Part shown: one piece after another, positions 23,000-31,564 of the stretch | Layout of the letters: each line of letters opens with the position of its first letter | Position numbering within the stretch: position 1 is the stretch's first letter | DNA from: an uncultured Prevotellaceae bacterium | Lineage (GTDB): Bacteria > Bacteroidota > Bacteroidia > Bacteroidales > Bacteroidaceae | Direction of reading: 5' to 3' | Assembly: GCA_902780635.1 (NCBI GenBank) | Contig: CACZGH010000037.1 | Location: 6,772 to 44,168 of the forward strand | DNA length: 37,397 nucleotides | Translations under genes and position numbers: made by a program | Notes under the pieces: model-generated | Told to the model about the DNA's origin: nothing | The model's input: the letters and a program-made list of their open reading frames with translations, nothing else | Databases searched by the model: none

Positions 23000-24085
23000 A
23001 TGGCTGAACAGGAAGTAACCTTAATGAAAGGCAATGAGGCGATCGCCCATGCTGCTATCCGTTGTGGAGCTGACGGCTATTTCGGCTATCCTATCACTCC
23101 GCAAAGTGAGGTCATAGAGACACTGTGCGCACTCAAACCCTGGGAGACCACCGGCATGGTGGTGGTGCAGGCTGAGAGCGAGGTGGCTTCTATCAATATG
23201 GTGTATGGCGCAGCCGGTGCCGGCAAACGTGCCCTCACCTCGTCGTCAAGTCCTGGCGTGGCGCTCATGCAGGAAGGCATTGCCTACCTGGCTGGAGCCG
23301 AACTGCCTGGCGTGTTTGTCAACGTGCAGCGTGGCGGTCCCGGTCTCGGTACGATCCAGCCCTCACAGAGTGACTATTTCCAGGCCACCCGTGGTGGTGG
23401 CAACGGCGACTACTATGTCATCACGCTGGCACCGTCGTCGGTGCAGGAGATGGCCGACTTTGTAGGTCTGGCTTTCGAACTGGCATTCAAATACCGCAAC
23501 CCGGCCATGATCTTGAGTGATGGTGTCATCGGTCAGATGATGGAGAAGATCGTGCTGCCTCCCTACCAGCGTCGCCGCACCGACGAGGAGGTCATCCGTG
23601 AGTGTCCTTGGGCTTCGACAGGCAAGCCCCGCACCCGTGGTGTGAATGTGATCACCTCGCTGGAGCTGAAGCCGGAGATCATGGAGGAGCGCAATATCCA
23701 TCTTCAGAAGAAATATCAGGAGATCCGCGACAAGGAGGTGCGCTATGAGACCATGCAATGCGAAGACGCAGAGTATATCATCGTGTCCTTTGGCAGTGCC
23801 GCACGTATCTCGGAGAAAGCCATCGAGCTGGCACGTGCCGAGGGCCTGAAAGTGGGTCTGCTGAGGCCTATCACCGTGTGGCCCTTCCCCTCCAAGGAAG
23901 TGGCAGCGCTTGCGAGAGGCAAGAAAGGTGTGCTCGTGGCAGAAATCAACGCTGGCATGATGGTGGAAGACGTGCGTCTGGCCATCAACGGCGAGGTACC
24001 TGTGGAACACTTCGGTCGTCTGGGCGGCATTGTGCCAGAGCCGGAGGAGATAGTAGAGGCATTGAAAACTAAATTGATGAAGTGA
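23000..24085 (+). CDS. korA: 2-oxoacid:ferredoxin oxidoreductase, alpha subunit
   Basis: This 361-residue subunit carries the pyruvate-ferredoxin oxidoreductase N-domain (FGYPITPQSEVIETL, ESEVASINMVYGAAGAGKRA, TSSSSPGVALMQEG, NVQRGGPGLGTIQPSQSD) and the transketolase C-terminal-like domain II (AEYIIVSFGSAARISEKAIE, LLRPITVWPFPS). With the beta and gamma subunits it decarboxylates a 2-oxoacid oxidatively to acyl-CoA, reducing ferredoxin. Bacteroidales homologues are often called VorB. Its stop overlaps the beta-subunit start by 4 bp. Confidence 0.93.
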   Translation: MAEQEVTLMKGNEAIAHAAIRCGADGYFGYPITPQSEVIETLCALKPWETTGMVVVQAESEVASINMVYGAAGAGKRALTSSSSPGVALMQEGIAYLAGAELPGVFVNVQRGGPGLGTIQPSQSDYFQATRGGGNGDYYVITLAPSSVQEMADFVGLAFELAFKYRNPAMILSDGVIGQMMEKIVLPPYQRRRTDEEVIRECPWASTGKPRTRGVNVITSLELKPEIMEERNIHLQKKYQEIRDKEVRYETMQCEDAEYIIVSFGSAARISEKAIELARAEGLKVGLLRPITVWPFPSKEVAALARGKKGVLVAEINAGMMVEDVRLAINGEVPVEHFGRLGGIVPEPEEIVEALKTKLMK

Positions 24086-24855
24086 TGGAAACAAACGATA
24101 TCATCAGCCCCGAGAATCTGGTTTACAAGAAACCGACTCTCTTGAACGACACCCCTATGCACTATTGTCCGGGATGCTCACATGGTGTGGTGCATAAACT
24201 CATCGCAGAGGTCATCGAGGAGATGGGCATGGAGGAGAAATCCATCGGTATCTCACCGGTGGGATGTGGCGTGTTTGCCTATAAATATATAGACATCGAC
24301 TGGCAGGAGGCTGCCCACGGCCGTGCACCCGCTGTGGCCACCGGCATCAAGCGCCTTTGGCCCGACCGTCTGGTGTTCACCTATCAGGGTGACGGCGACC
24401 TGGCATGTATCGGTGCCTGTGAGACCATCCATGCGCTCAACCGTGGCGAGCACATCGTCATCATCTTCATCAACAATGCCATCTATGGTATGACCGGCGG
24501 TCAGATGGCTCCCACCACCCTGCTCGGTCAGAAGACTTCCACCTGTCCTTACGGACGTGAGCCGGCTTTGCACGGCTATCCGCTCAAGATGACGGAGATC
24601 GCCGCCACCCTTGAGGGCACCTGCTATGTCACCCGTCAGAGCGTGGAGAATGTGGCTGCCATCCGCAAGGCCAAGAAGGCGCTTCGCAAGGCTTTCGAGG
24701 CATCGATGGCAGGCAAGGGCTCATGCTTGGTCGAGTTTGTCAGCACTTGTAGCAGTGGCTGGAAACTCACTCCGCAGCAGGCCAATGAGTGGATGCAGGA
24801 GCATATGTTTAAGTTCTATCCCAAGGGCGACCTTAAAGACACCACTGGGGAATAG
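24082..24855 (+). CDS. korB: 2-oxoacid:ferredoxin oxidoreductase, beta subunit (TPP-binding)
   Basis: This 257-residue subunit binds thiamine diphosphate and Mg2+: HYCPGCSHGVVH near the N-terminus, then GDGDLACIGACE and NNAIYGMTGGQMAPTT, the GDG...NN signature. FVSTCSSGWKLTPQQA is typical of the C-terminal part. Two ATGs in tandem (24082 and 24085) make the exact start uncertain by one residue. It works as a complex with the alpha, gamma and ferredoxin subunits encoded beside it. Confidence 0.93.
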   Translation: MMETNDIISPENLVYKKPTLLNDTPMHYCPGCSHGVVHKLIAEVIEEMGMEEKSIGISPVGCGVFAYKYIDIDWQEAAHGRAPAVATGIKRLWPDRLVFTYQGDGDLACIGACETIHALNRGEHIVIIFINNAIYGMTGGQMAPTTLLGQKTSTCPYGREPALHGYPLKMTEIAATLEGTCYVTRQSVENVAAIRKAKKALRKAFEASMAGKGSCLVEFVSTCSSGWKLTPQQANEWMQEHMFKFYPKGDLKDTTGE

Positions 24856-24882
24856 TCATTTTCTAACCATCAAACGACGCGT

Positions 24883-25425
24883 ATGAAAAAAGAGATCATT
24901 ATTTCAGGTTTTGGAGGTCAGGGCGTGCTCTCCATGGGCAAGATTCTGGCTTATTCAGGTCTTATGGAAGGCAAGGAAGTGACATGGATGCCAGCATACG
25001 GTCCGGAGCAGCGTGGTGGTACGGCCAACGTCACCGTCATCGTCAGCGACGACCGCATCTCATCGCCCATCCTCAGTAAGTACGACATCGCCATCGTGCT
25101 CAACCAGCCCTCTCTGGACAAGTTTGAGCCGAAAGTGAAACCGGGCGGCATACTGATCTACGACAGCTATGGCATCATCAACCCGCCGAAGCGCAAGGAC
25201 ATCGAGGTGTACAGCATCAATGCCATGGACAAGGCTGCGGAGATGAAAAACGCCAAGATATTCAATATGATTGTCCTGGGCGGTCTGCTCCATGTGTGTC
25301 CTGTGGTCACCAGTGAGGGTCTGGAGAAGGCGCTCAAGAAGACACTCCCCGAGCGCCATCATGACATGATACCTATCAACATGCAGGCGCTCGCCGAGGG
25401 CGGCAAGATCATGAACAAACAATAG
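24883..25425 (+). CDS. korC: 2-oxoacid:ferredoxin oxidoreductase, gamma subunit
   Basis: This 180-residue subunit belongs to the PFOR gamma domain family: IISGFGGQGVLSMGKILAYS at the N-terminus, WMPAYGPEQRGGTANV and NQPSLDKFEPKVKPGG. It is the last gene of the set, 27 bases after the beta subunit. A 10-bp hairpin follows, and then a repeat island. Confidence 0.92.
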   Translation: MKKEIIISGFGGQGVLSMGKILAYSGLMEGKEVTWMPAYGPEQRGGTANVTVIVSDDRISSPILSKYDIAIVLNQPSLDKFEPKVKPGGILIYDSYGIINPPKRKDIEVYSINAMDKAAEMKNAKIFNMIVLGGLLHVCPVVTSEGLEKALKKTLPERHHDMIPINMQALAEGGKIMNKQ

Positions 25426-25443
25426 ACTTATCAACCCTTCATC

Positions 25444-25479
25444 ATGAATCCCATACATGCTACCATGTCTGGGATTCAT
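25444..25479 (+). terminator. Hairpin after the oxidoreductase operon
   Basis: ATGAATCCCA (25444-25453) pairs perfectly with TGGGATTCAT (25470-25479), and CATG (25456-25459) with CATG (25464-25467) inside, giving a strong stem of about 16 positions. Only a weak T-rich tail follows, so termination or 3'-end protection is probable but not certain. Confidence 0.65.
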
Positions 25480-25695
25480 TGTTAAGTGTGAGTAGTGAGA
25501 GGTGAGAGGTGAGAGGTGAGAGGTGAGAGATGACCCTTGCAAATAACTCGTCAACAAAACGTAGGAGGTCGGGCCTCCGAGCCCGACAAATCAATGGATT
25601 GCGGAAATAATGCAGAAAAGGCGGAAATAATGCGGAAACCTTTGTCATCTGCGATGACAATTTCTATACTTGAAGGGGGAGTGTGTTATTTCCTA
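25480..25695. repeat. Intergenic repeat island 5
   Basis: Five exact units of GTGAGAG (25495-25529) precede the module ATGACCCTTGCAAATAACTC and the GC palindrome (25568-25587), then GCGGAAATAATGC motifs and the GTCATC/GATGAC hairpin (25645-25658). The order is the same as in island 2 and the inverse of that in the right part of island 4. No gene is present. Confidence 0.85.
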
Positions 25696-25935
25696 ACTGA
25701 AGTTTTCCACCCTCGCAAATAATGCTAAAGTTTTATTTATCACGAATTTTAGAATTTTAGAATTCATAAGCAGATGAAAAGAATTTTGAAGAATTATCGT
25801 CGCAAGCGACGCGAACATTACGTAATAGAGTTAGGAAATGACATGTCATTTCATCTCAAATTCCTATCAATTCCATCATAAAAGAAAATTCTCTAATTCT
25901 CTAATTCGTGATAAAAAAGGGTGGGAAAGTTCAGT
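25696..25935 (+). mobile_element. MITE-like element, copy 2
   Basis: This non-coding element aligns with 7271-7505. Outer arms ACTGAAGTTTTCCACCCT and, inverted, ACTGAACTTTCCCACCCT form terminal inverted repeats. Inner arms (TTTATTTATCACGAATT against AATTCGTGATAAAAAA) extend them. The centre holds a perfect 18-bp palindrome, GAAATGACATGTCATTTC (25835-25852). TCCTA flanks both ends (25691-25695 and 25936-25940), a possible 5-bp target duplication, although TTCCTAATTCCTAATT is common locally. About 22 bases around 25797-25822, including TCGTCGCAAGCGACG, are absent from copy 1. Confidence 0.78.
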
Positions 25936-25988
25936 TCCTAATTCCTAATTAAGCTACATCCTACTTTTTACTTCTAATATTTAGATAG

Positions 25989-26471
25989 ATGACAGAAAAG
26001 AAATCTGACAGAACAGAGCGCCTGAAGGCATCATATAGTTATCGGCTGATGCAGAAAGTGGCGCGATATATGGACCAATACTACCTCGATGGTGTCGCAG
26101 GACTGGTGCCTGGCGGCATCGGCGACATCGTGACGTCGCTTTTCGCATTGGTCCATATCTATTTCTGTATGTTCAGGTTGCGCTCCATCCCCCTGACCCT
26201 TGCCATCATCAACAATGTGATGCGAGATGTGCTGATGGGTATGCTCCCCTTCTTTATCGGTGGTGTCATCGACTTTCTCAACAAGGCGCATACCAAAAAC
26301 ATGAAGCTGATCGACGGCTACATCAACGACGACCCTGCCGTCGTGCAGGCGGTGCGTCGCAAGGCATGGCAATCGGCCGCCGCCCTCGTTGTCCTTACCT
26401 CAGCCATCGTAGGTATGGTCTGGCTTCTGGCGTGGCTGACGCAGAAACTGGGCACGATGGTGTTCTCGTAA
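25989..26471 (+). CDS. DUF4112-family membrane protein
   Basis: This 160-residue protein shows the DUF4112 pattern: a charged N-terminus, then MDQYYLDGVAGLVPGGIGDIVTSLFAL with its Gly/Pro-rich turn, then RDVLMGMLPFFIGGVIDFL and a C-terminal hydrophobic helix (AAALVVLTSAIVGMVWLLAW). Three to four membrane-associated segments are predicted. Function is unknown. The last 60 bases of the gene and its downstream flank are duplicated 308 bp further on. Confidence 0.85.
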   Translation: MTEKKSDRTERLKASYSYRLMQKVARYMDQYYLDGVAGLVPGGIGDIVTSLFALVHIYFCMFRLRSIPLTLAIINNVMRDVLMGMLPFFIGGVIDFLNKAHTKNMKLIDGYINDDPAVVQAVRRKAWQSAAALVVLTSAIVGMVWLLAWLTQKLGTMVFS

Positions 26472-26485
26472 GATCAGTTTTGAGG
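26411..26485 (+). repeat. Direct repeat, left copy (end of DUF4112 gene)
   Basis: These 75 bases cover the last 20 codons of the DUF4112 gene and 14 bases after the stop. They recur at 26719-26795 with only a 2-base insertion after the stop codon, which points to a recent duplication. Confidence 0.95.
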
Positions 26486-26718
26486 TGTTTCCTTCCGTAC
26501 TCACACCTGCTTGGATAGTCGTAAAAAGAAAGAAATCTCGATATATCTCTTACCAGTACCGCGATTTGAACGACCTATGTCATTAAATCCTGAAAGATAT
26601 CATTCTTTTCGTCCACTGCATAACTGATGACAATATCGACCTCCTTGATGAGATAGCGACAAAACTTCGATTATACAAATTTGCGTAACGCATTTTTGTA
26701 TAATTGGTGAAAAATCCC
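26486..26718. other. Segment enclosed by the direct repeat
   Basis: These 233 bases separate the two copies of the DUF4112 gene end and hold no intact gene. A minus-strand frame reads YLIKEVDIVISYAVDEKND before a stop, followed by other short open frames, which looks like debris of a coding sequence I do not recognise. Near its right end is a 33-bp near-perfect palindrome (26671-26703). Confidence 0.6.
26671..26703. repeat. 33-bp palindrome
   Basis: TTATACAAA and TTTGTATAA enclose TGCGT-A-ACGCA, with two mismatched positions on each side of the inner stem. Either strand could fold into a long hairpin. It may be a regulatory or recombination site carried in with the segment. Confidence 0.8.
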
Positions 26719-26795
26719 AGGTATGGTCTGGCTTCTGGCGTGGCTGACGCAGAAACTGGGCACGATGGTGTTCTCGTAAGAGATCAGTTTTGAGG
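26719..26795 (+). repeat. Direct repeat, right copy
   Basis: This is the second copy of the DUF4112 gene end, without the rest of the gene. It runs to within five bases of the stop codon of the convergent secreted-protein gene. Confidence 0.95.
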
Positions 26796-26799
26796 AAGT

Positions 26800-28752
26800 C
26801 TACTTGGTGCGGATGCCCGTGGTGGTATACCACCTGCCATTGCGGATGATGTAGATTGTTCCGTCTTTTACCACCTTACAGTCTACGCTGTGCTGGTCGT
26901 CACTGATGGCGTTGACAGGTGTCAGGTCATACTCATACGTGTAGTCTTCGGTCGTAGCCTCTCCTTCCTCGTCGTATATGGTGACACTTTGTCCCGTGCA
27001 CCATCCCATGTCGTTGTAGTGATAGGAGATGACGGTCACATTTTTCAGATGCTGATCATCTGCCTTTCGGGGTGCATGGGCGGGAGCAAACTCAATTTCA
27101 TGAAATTCTTCGATATCATCATACCAATATTCTTGCAAGATCAATCCGTTTGGCATGGCAACGAAAGCGGGTCTGTCGTAGATATCGTAGCATACCACTG
27201 ATTCGCCTTCATGACGCACATCGAAGTAGTAGTCTTTGCTCATGTTGACGTACCACATATATACCGAGCCGTCGAAATAGTCGTTGGTTTCTTCACAGAA
27301 ACCATGTTTTCTGACTTCGTAGTTGTTTTCCGGGGCCACTACAGCCACACGGTCTTTCACCGAGATGGGCGTGAGAAGATTGGGGCAGAATCCGTCGAGG
27401 TCTTTTCCTAGGTTAGGATGTGTGATGGTGAAGTCCTCTTTCTGGATATCGCGTACGAGGCGGTAGTCAATCTCTTCCTTGCCATTCGTGTAGCTCAATC
27501 CCTGTTCATCGTATCGTCTGTCCTTCTCGGTAATGGTGATGAGTTTGTAGGTGTTGTTGATCTCGTCGTAACGGTCCCACATCTTCATGGTGCAGGAGCC
27601 GTCACCATGGGTGTACTCAAATGTTTCTATGTTTCTTTCATCATCGCCCTCGTTTTGACGATTGCCTCCCCGTGTCATTTTCGTCATCTCCTCGCCCTGC
27701 CAGTTATAGGTAGCGACGTCCTCGTTGGTGATTTCTTTTTCTGTATCCCAGTCTATACTTGTCCATGTGAAAGTCCGTTTCGTGATGTGACCGTTGTCGT
27801 CCACGGTATAAGTAGCCACCCCTCCGTCATCGCTGTTTTCATTATATTCTTCCACGCTAAGGATTTTGCCTTGTGCATCACGATTGAAGGTCTGCTCAAA
27901 GACTATTTTCCCATTCTCTTTGCCGACCACCTTTGTGAGAGGACCTTCGAAGAGGAATACGTCGCGCCAACTGTTGCCTATGGGGTAGACCTCATCATTG
28001 AAATAGGTGTAGGTGATTTCATACACCACATCATCCTCATCCCATGAGCCTATGTACATCTCTTTGGCCTTCGAGATACGTCCGAATGGGTCGAATTCGA
28101 ATGACGAACTTCCTGTATAGCGGCCATAATCCTCAGTCACTGTATACTCAGCCAGTCTGCCAGTCTTGACATCGTAGCGATAACGCTCGGTGTCGCCATT
28201 GTGGAGGATAAACGTAGAGTCGTTCAAGGTGCCGGTGCGACGGAAGTCTTCGCCTTCACTGAGTTCACCCAATAACTCACCATACTCACTGTAATAGCTT
28301 GTATAGCGTCTACCAGTGTACGTAGCCAGTGCTCCGTTGTCGTAGCAAGTCCATTCGGCCACTTGTTGATAGTTGGCTCCATCTTTCTCATATCTGGTAT
28401 AGCGCACGGGCGATTCGGCATAGTTGGCTATGATGCGATACGAGTGAATGTTCTCCATTTCGTAGGTGACTGCTTTCACTTTCACGCGACCTTGTGTGTC
28501 AAACTCATAGCTGTAGTGGCCGATGTCACGCAGTTGCTCATTCTCCCATTTCCCGTCGTCGAAACCGGCGTAATAAACGAACTCCGACTTGCGCCAACCA
28601 TCCTTGTCATAGGTCAGTTCGTAGCGATAACGTCCTTCGATTTTGCCCCAGCTGTTACGTTCCAGTTCGGTGTAATTCTCGATGGGATTACCTTGCGCGC
28701 ATACCATGACCGACACCACGGCCATCATCATCATCAAGTAGATTCTCATCAT
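26800..28752 (-). CDS. Large secreted YD-repeat-like protein
   Basis: This 650-residue protein has a signal peptide (MMMMAVVSVMVCAQG) and is rich in Tyr, Asp, Glu and Gly. Repeated beta-strand units resemble YD/RHS-type repeats (RYRYELTYDKDGW, HYSYEFDTQGRV, SFEFDPFGRISK, TFNRDAQGKI, YHYNDMGWCTG), suggesting a beta-rich surface protein. The C-terminus GTIYIIRNGRWYTTTGIRTK resembles the short C-terminal tails of many Prevotella exported proteins. No catalytic motif is seen. A strong promoter precedes it. Function is unknown. Confidence 0.82.
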   Translation of the reverse strand: MMRIYLMMMMAVVSVMVCAQGNPIENYTELERNSWGKIEGRYRYELTYDKDGWRKSEFVYYAGFDDGKWENEQLRDIGHYSYEFDTQGRVKVKAVTYEMENIHSYRIIANYAESPVRYTRYEKDGANYQQVAEWTCYDNGALATYTGRRYTSYYSEYGELLGELSEGEDFRRTGTLNDSTFILHNGDTERYRYDVKTGRLAEYTVTEDYGRYTGSSSFEFDPFGRISKAKEMYIGSWDEDDVVYEITYTYFNDEVYPIGNSWRDVFLFEGPLTKVVGKENGKIVFEQTFNRDAQGKILSVEEYNENSDDGGVATYTVDDNGHITKRTFTWTSIDWDTEKEITNEDVATYNWQGEEMTKMTRGGNRQNEGDDERNIETFEYTHGDGSCTMKMWDRYDEINNTYKLITITEKDRRYDEQGLSYTNGKEEIDYRLVRDIQKEDFTITHPNLGKDLDGFCPNLLTPISVKDRVAVVAPENNYEVRKHGFCEETNDYFDGSVYMWYVNMSKDYYFDVRHEGESVVCYDIYDRPAFVAMPNGLILQEYWYDDIEEFHEIEFAPAHAPRKADDQHLKNVTVISYHYNDMGWCTGQSVTIYDEEGEATTEDYTYEYDLTPVNAISDDQHSVDCKVVKDGTIYIIRNGRWYTTTGIRTK

Positions 28753-28797
28753 AACTATTCGTGTTTACTGTACTTTCGTAATTTTTCAATATCAGGG

Positions 28798-28829
28798 CAA
28801 ATATACTAATAAAATGTGAACATTCCAAA
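28798..28829 (-). promoter_or_regulatory. Promoter of the YD-repeat-like gene
   Basis: On the minus strand, TTTG (28829-28826), a 20-base spacer and TATATTTG (28805-28798) match the Bacteroidetes consensus exactly, 45 bases before the ATG. Confidence 0.8.
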
Positions 28830-28971
28830 AATGCAAACTTTTTTTCACAAGATGTTTTTAGTAATAGGGATTGGTTGGCATGTTTGGAGAACCTGATTTT
28901 TCCGTTTCATTAGACTTCGGTCGTAATCCTTATATTCTATTGAAGATAGACATTCTAAATGCTCCTTTTTA

Positions 28972-31350
28972 TTATGATTCCTCCTCCTTATTCCGCTTCA
29001 CAACAATCGAAGCTTCCATCTCTTTTGGGGTGCAATACGATGAATATAATTCTTCATGTTCTTCTTTAAAAGCTTTGCTATCAAATTGTATAACAGTTCT
29101 TGCTGGGTAGTATCTAATGCTGTATTTAGTTGAATCAATTTTATCTAGACTCCGTTTTTCCATTTCACCCAAGATCTGTGCTCGGATGGCATTAATTTTT
29201 ACCTCGATTTTATTCTTCTCAGATTGGAGCTTAAATAACTTTTGCTCATATTCATCAAACCAAATTCCCAATGGTTTTGTTTCTTCATTGGAGATTTTAA
29301 GTTTGTTTATTCTCGACTGAATCGCCCCGTTATTTCGTTCCATTAATGAGGCTATTTCGCTAATGGTCTTTCCTTCCAATACGTATTTGCGTAACTGGCT
29401 ATCATCTTCTTCTCCCCAGGGTGCATAGGCTTTAGCGTGCAACAGCTTCTGCCGTTGCATATATGTAATGGCTTTCTCTGAGATTGTAATCGTAGAATCT
29501 TCCTCAGGAAATGGCATGCTACCTTGTGAAGTCGTGTATTCCCTAATGACCTTTATAAAATCCGCTCCAAAGCTATCTCGTTTATGTTCACCAATGCCAA
29601 ATGTATTGCCAAAAGATGTAAGTGTTGTGGGACGCTCTATGGCAAGGAGGTGTAAAGATTGGTCAGACAAAACGACGTAAGCTGGCCATTGATGCTCGTC
29701 GGCTATACGTTTGCGAAGTTCTTTCAATTTGTTGAAGAGTTCCATATTTTCATTCTTGCCCGCCGTTTCGATAACCTTTAGCTTTTCTTCACGCAGTCTC
29801 CTCCTCCTAGCTCTCACGCTGAAATCTTCACGGTTAATTACAGCAAGTTTAACTGAACGTTTGCCATGCAGCACCTCTTTTCCTAAGTCCGTGATATGTA
29901 TATGTCGGTCTTCGTTATATGCTATCTCAATGAACCCCATTTGGAGCATTTGCAACAGATAGTCGTGCCAGTCTCGAAGTGAAATGTCACGACCAACAGC
30001 AAAGGTTTTAAGTTGGTTGTATTGGTGCGAAATCACATCGGATGTCATACTTCCACGAAGTATGTCGATGGTCGTGATGAATCCCACACTCTCTCCTGTT
30101 CGCTTGATAGCTGATAAGGCTTTCTGCACAATAATCGTTCCATCAAAGGACTGTGGCGGCGTACGACAAACATCACAGTTGCCACATTCCTTATCACTTG
30201 TCTCGCCAAAATAGTTTAGCAGAATTCGCCGACGACATACTTGTGCTTCGGCATATTCTTGCATACGTTGTAGTTTTTCAAGGTTTATTTCTCGTTGCCC
30301 GCTCTCGTCAATAAACTTTCGCAGGGTAATGATATCTCCAAGATTATAGAATAAAACAGTCTCGCAGGATAAGCCGTCGCGTCCGCCACGGCCTATCTCT
30401 TGATAGAAACTCTCAATGCTCTTGGGCAGATTATAGTGTACGACAAATCGTACATTACCCTTGTCGATGCCCATGCCGAAGGCAATTGTGGCACACATCA
30501 CCTGCAAACGGTCTGCCACAAAATCATCCTGTACCTGATCGCGTTCCGAATTGGGAAGACCTGCATGGTAGACACCTACTGTAAAACCTTCTTTCCGCAA
30601 CTTTTTAGCAATGTCTTCTGTCTTCTTACGAGTCAAACAATAGATAATTCCACTTTCATTAGGATGTCTGCGGATAATATCTACGATGGAGCGGAACTTC
30701 TCACGAGCCGAATAACCACGCCTCACATCTAGGCTTAGGTTTGGTCGGTCGAAAGAATCGATAAATGTCCGCGCTTCTTCTATGTTCAGATGCTTCAGAA
30801 TATCCTGTTTTGTTATCTTATCGGCTGTTGCCGTAAGGGCCATAATGGGTACTGTAGGAAATAATATGCGCAATTGTCCCAACTGAGTATACTCTGGTCT
30901 AAAGTCATGCCCCCAGTTAGATATACAGTGTGCTTCATCGATGGCAAAAAGCGAGACTTTTACTTGCTGTAGTAACCGCATCATCCCTCCCACTAGTCGC
31001 TCTGGTGAGATGTAGAGCAGTTTCACCTTCCCTTCTAGACAGCGGTTGATAATGTCACGATTGAGGCCTTCATCGTTGCTACTATTCAATGCTTCTGCCA
31101 CAATTCCATTAGCTCGTAACGCATCTACTTGGTTCTTCATTAGCGATATTAGTGGAGACACTACGACAGCCAACCCTTCCATGACTATTCCTGATAATTG
31201 GAAACAAAGAGACTTTCCACCGCCTGTAGGCATTAATACCAACGAATCTCCACCATTTATGGTATGATCAATGATTTCCTCCTGCATCGGGCGAAAGGAA
31301 TCATATCCATAATATTTTTTTAGTGAATTTATTAGTAATTTACTTTTCAT
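28972..31350 (-). CDS. recQ: RecQ-family ATP-dependent DNA helicase
   Basis: This is a 3'-5' DNA helicase of recombination and repair. The 792-residue protein has all helicase motifs: MPTGGGKSLCFQL (motif I), DEAHCISNWGHDFRPEY (II), ALTATA (III), IIYCLTRKKTEDI (IV) and HYNLPKSIESFYQEIGRGGRDG (V/VI). A zinc-binding CRRRILLNYF...CGNCDVC region, an RQC winged helix and an HRDC domain (ELRKRIADEHQWPAYVVLSD) follow. About 130 further residues include a helix-turn-helix-like segment (GKTISEIASLMERNNGAIQS). The ATG at 31350 was chosen because family homology begins there; the longer frame reads through unrelated debris. More than one recQ per genome is common in Bacteroidales. Confidence 0.93.
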   Translation of the reverse strand: MKSKLLINSLKKYYGYDSFRPMQEEIIDHTINGGDSLVLMPTGGGKSLCFQLSGIVMEGLAVVVSPLISLMKNQVDALRANGIVAEALNSSNDEGLNRDIINRCLEGKVKLLYISPERLVGGMMRLLQQVKVSLFAIDEAHCISNWGHDFRPEYTQLGQLRILFPTVPIMALTATADKITKQDILKHLNIEEARTFIDSFDRPNLSLDVRRGYSAREKFRSIVDIIRRHPNESGIIYCLTRKKTEDIAKKLRKEGFTVGVYHAGLPNSERDQVQDDFVADRLQVMCATIAFGMGIDKGNVRFVVHYNLPKSIESFYQEIGRGGRDGLSCETVLFYNLGDIITLRKFIDESGQREINLEKLQRMQEYAEAQVCRRRILLNYFGETSDKECGNCDVCRTPPQSFDGTIIVQKALSAIKRTGESVGFITTIDILRGSMTSDVISHQYNQLKTFAVGRDISLRDWHDYLLQMLQMGFIEIAYNEDRHIHITDLGKEVLHGKRSVKLAVINREDFSVRARRRRLREEKLKVIETAGKNENMELFNKLKELRKRIADEHQWPAYVVLSDQSLHLLAIERPTTLTSFGNTFGIGEHKRDSFGADFIKVIREYTTSQGSMPFPEEDSTITISEKAITYMQRQKLLHAKAYAPWGEEDDSQLRKYVLEGKTISEIASLMERNNGAIQSRINKLKISNEETKPLGIWFDEYEQKLFKLQSEKNKIEVKINAIRAQILGEMEKRSLDKIDSTKYSIRYYPARTVIQFDSKAFKEEHEELYSSYCTPKEMEASIVVKRNKEEES

Positions 31351-31560
31351 GCTTGTTCTAAAACTTTTTCTTACTTGGAATAACGCCGCGTACCTCGCCT
31401 TGGGACTGGGCACGTCGCCCTTGTACCTGGAGTCAAGGTGCATGTGGCAATGGAAGACAGACTGGTCCGCGGCTTCGCTCACATTGATAACCACATTTTA
31501 ACCATCGAGATGGAAGCTCGTAACGCTCATTTCGTTGAGTCGACATTTGACCAAGGCACT
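31351..31560. other. Unrecognised coding-like fragment upstream of recQ
   Basis: This stretch is open on both strands. The plus frame reads ALVPGVKVHVAMEDRLVRG and continues AHIDNHILTIEMEARNAHFV, which has the look of a real protein but has no start, promoter or end. The minus frame continues into recQ. It is probably a gene fragment left by rearrangement. No promoter for recQ is visible here. Confidence 0.45.
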
Positions 31561-31564
31561 ACAA

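Noticed and set aside
26600-26833. 77-codon minus-strand frame across the direct repeat
   Set aside because: It is formed by the antisense of the duplicated gene end and the palindrome and shows no domain.
31350-31494. Longer RecQ start at 31494
   Set aside because: The extra 48 residues have no RecQ similarity and read through the orphan fragment; homology begins at the Met at 31350.
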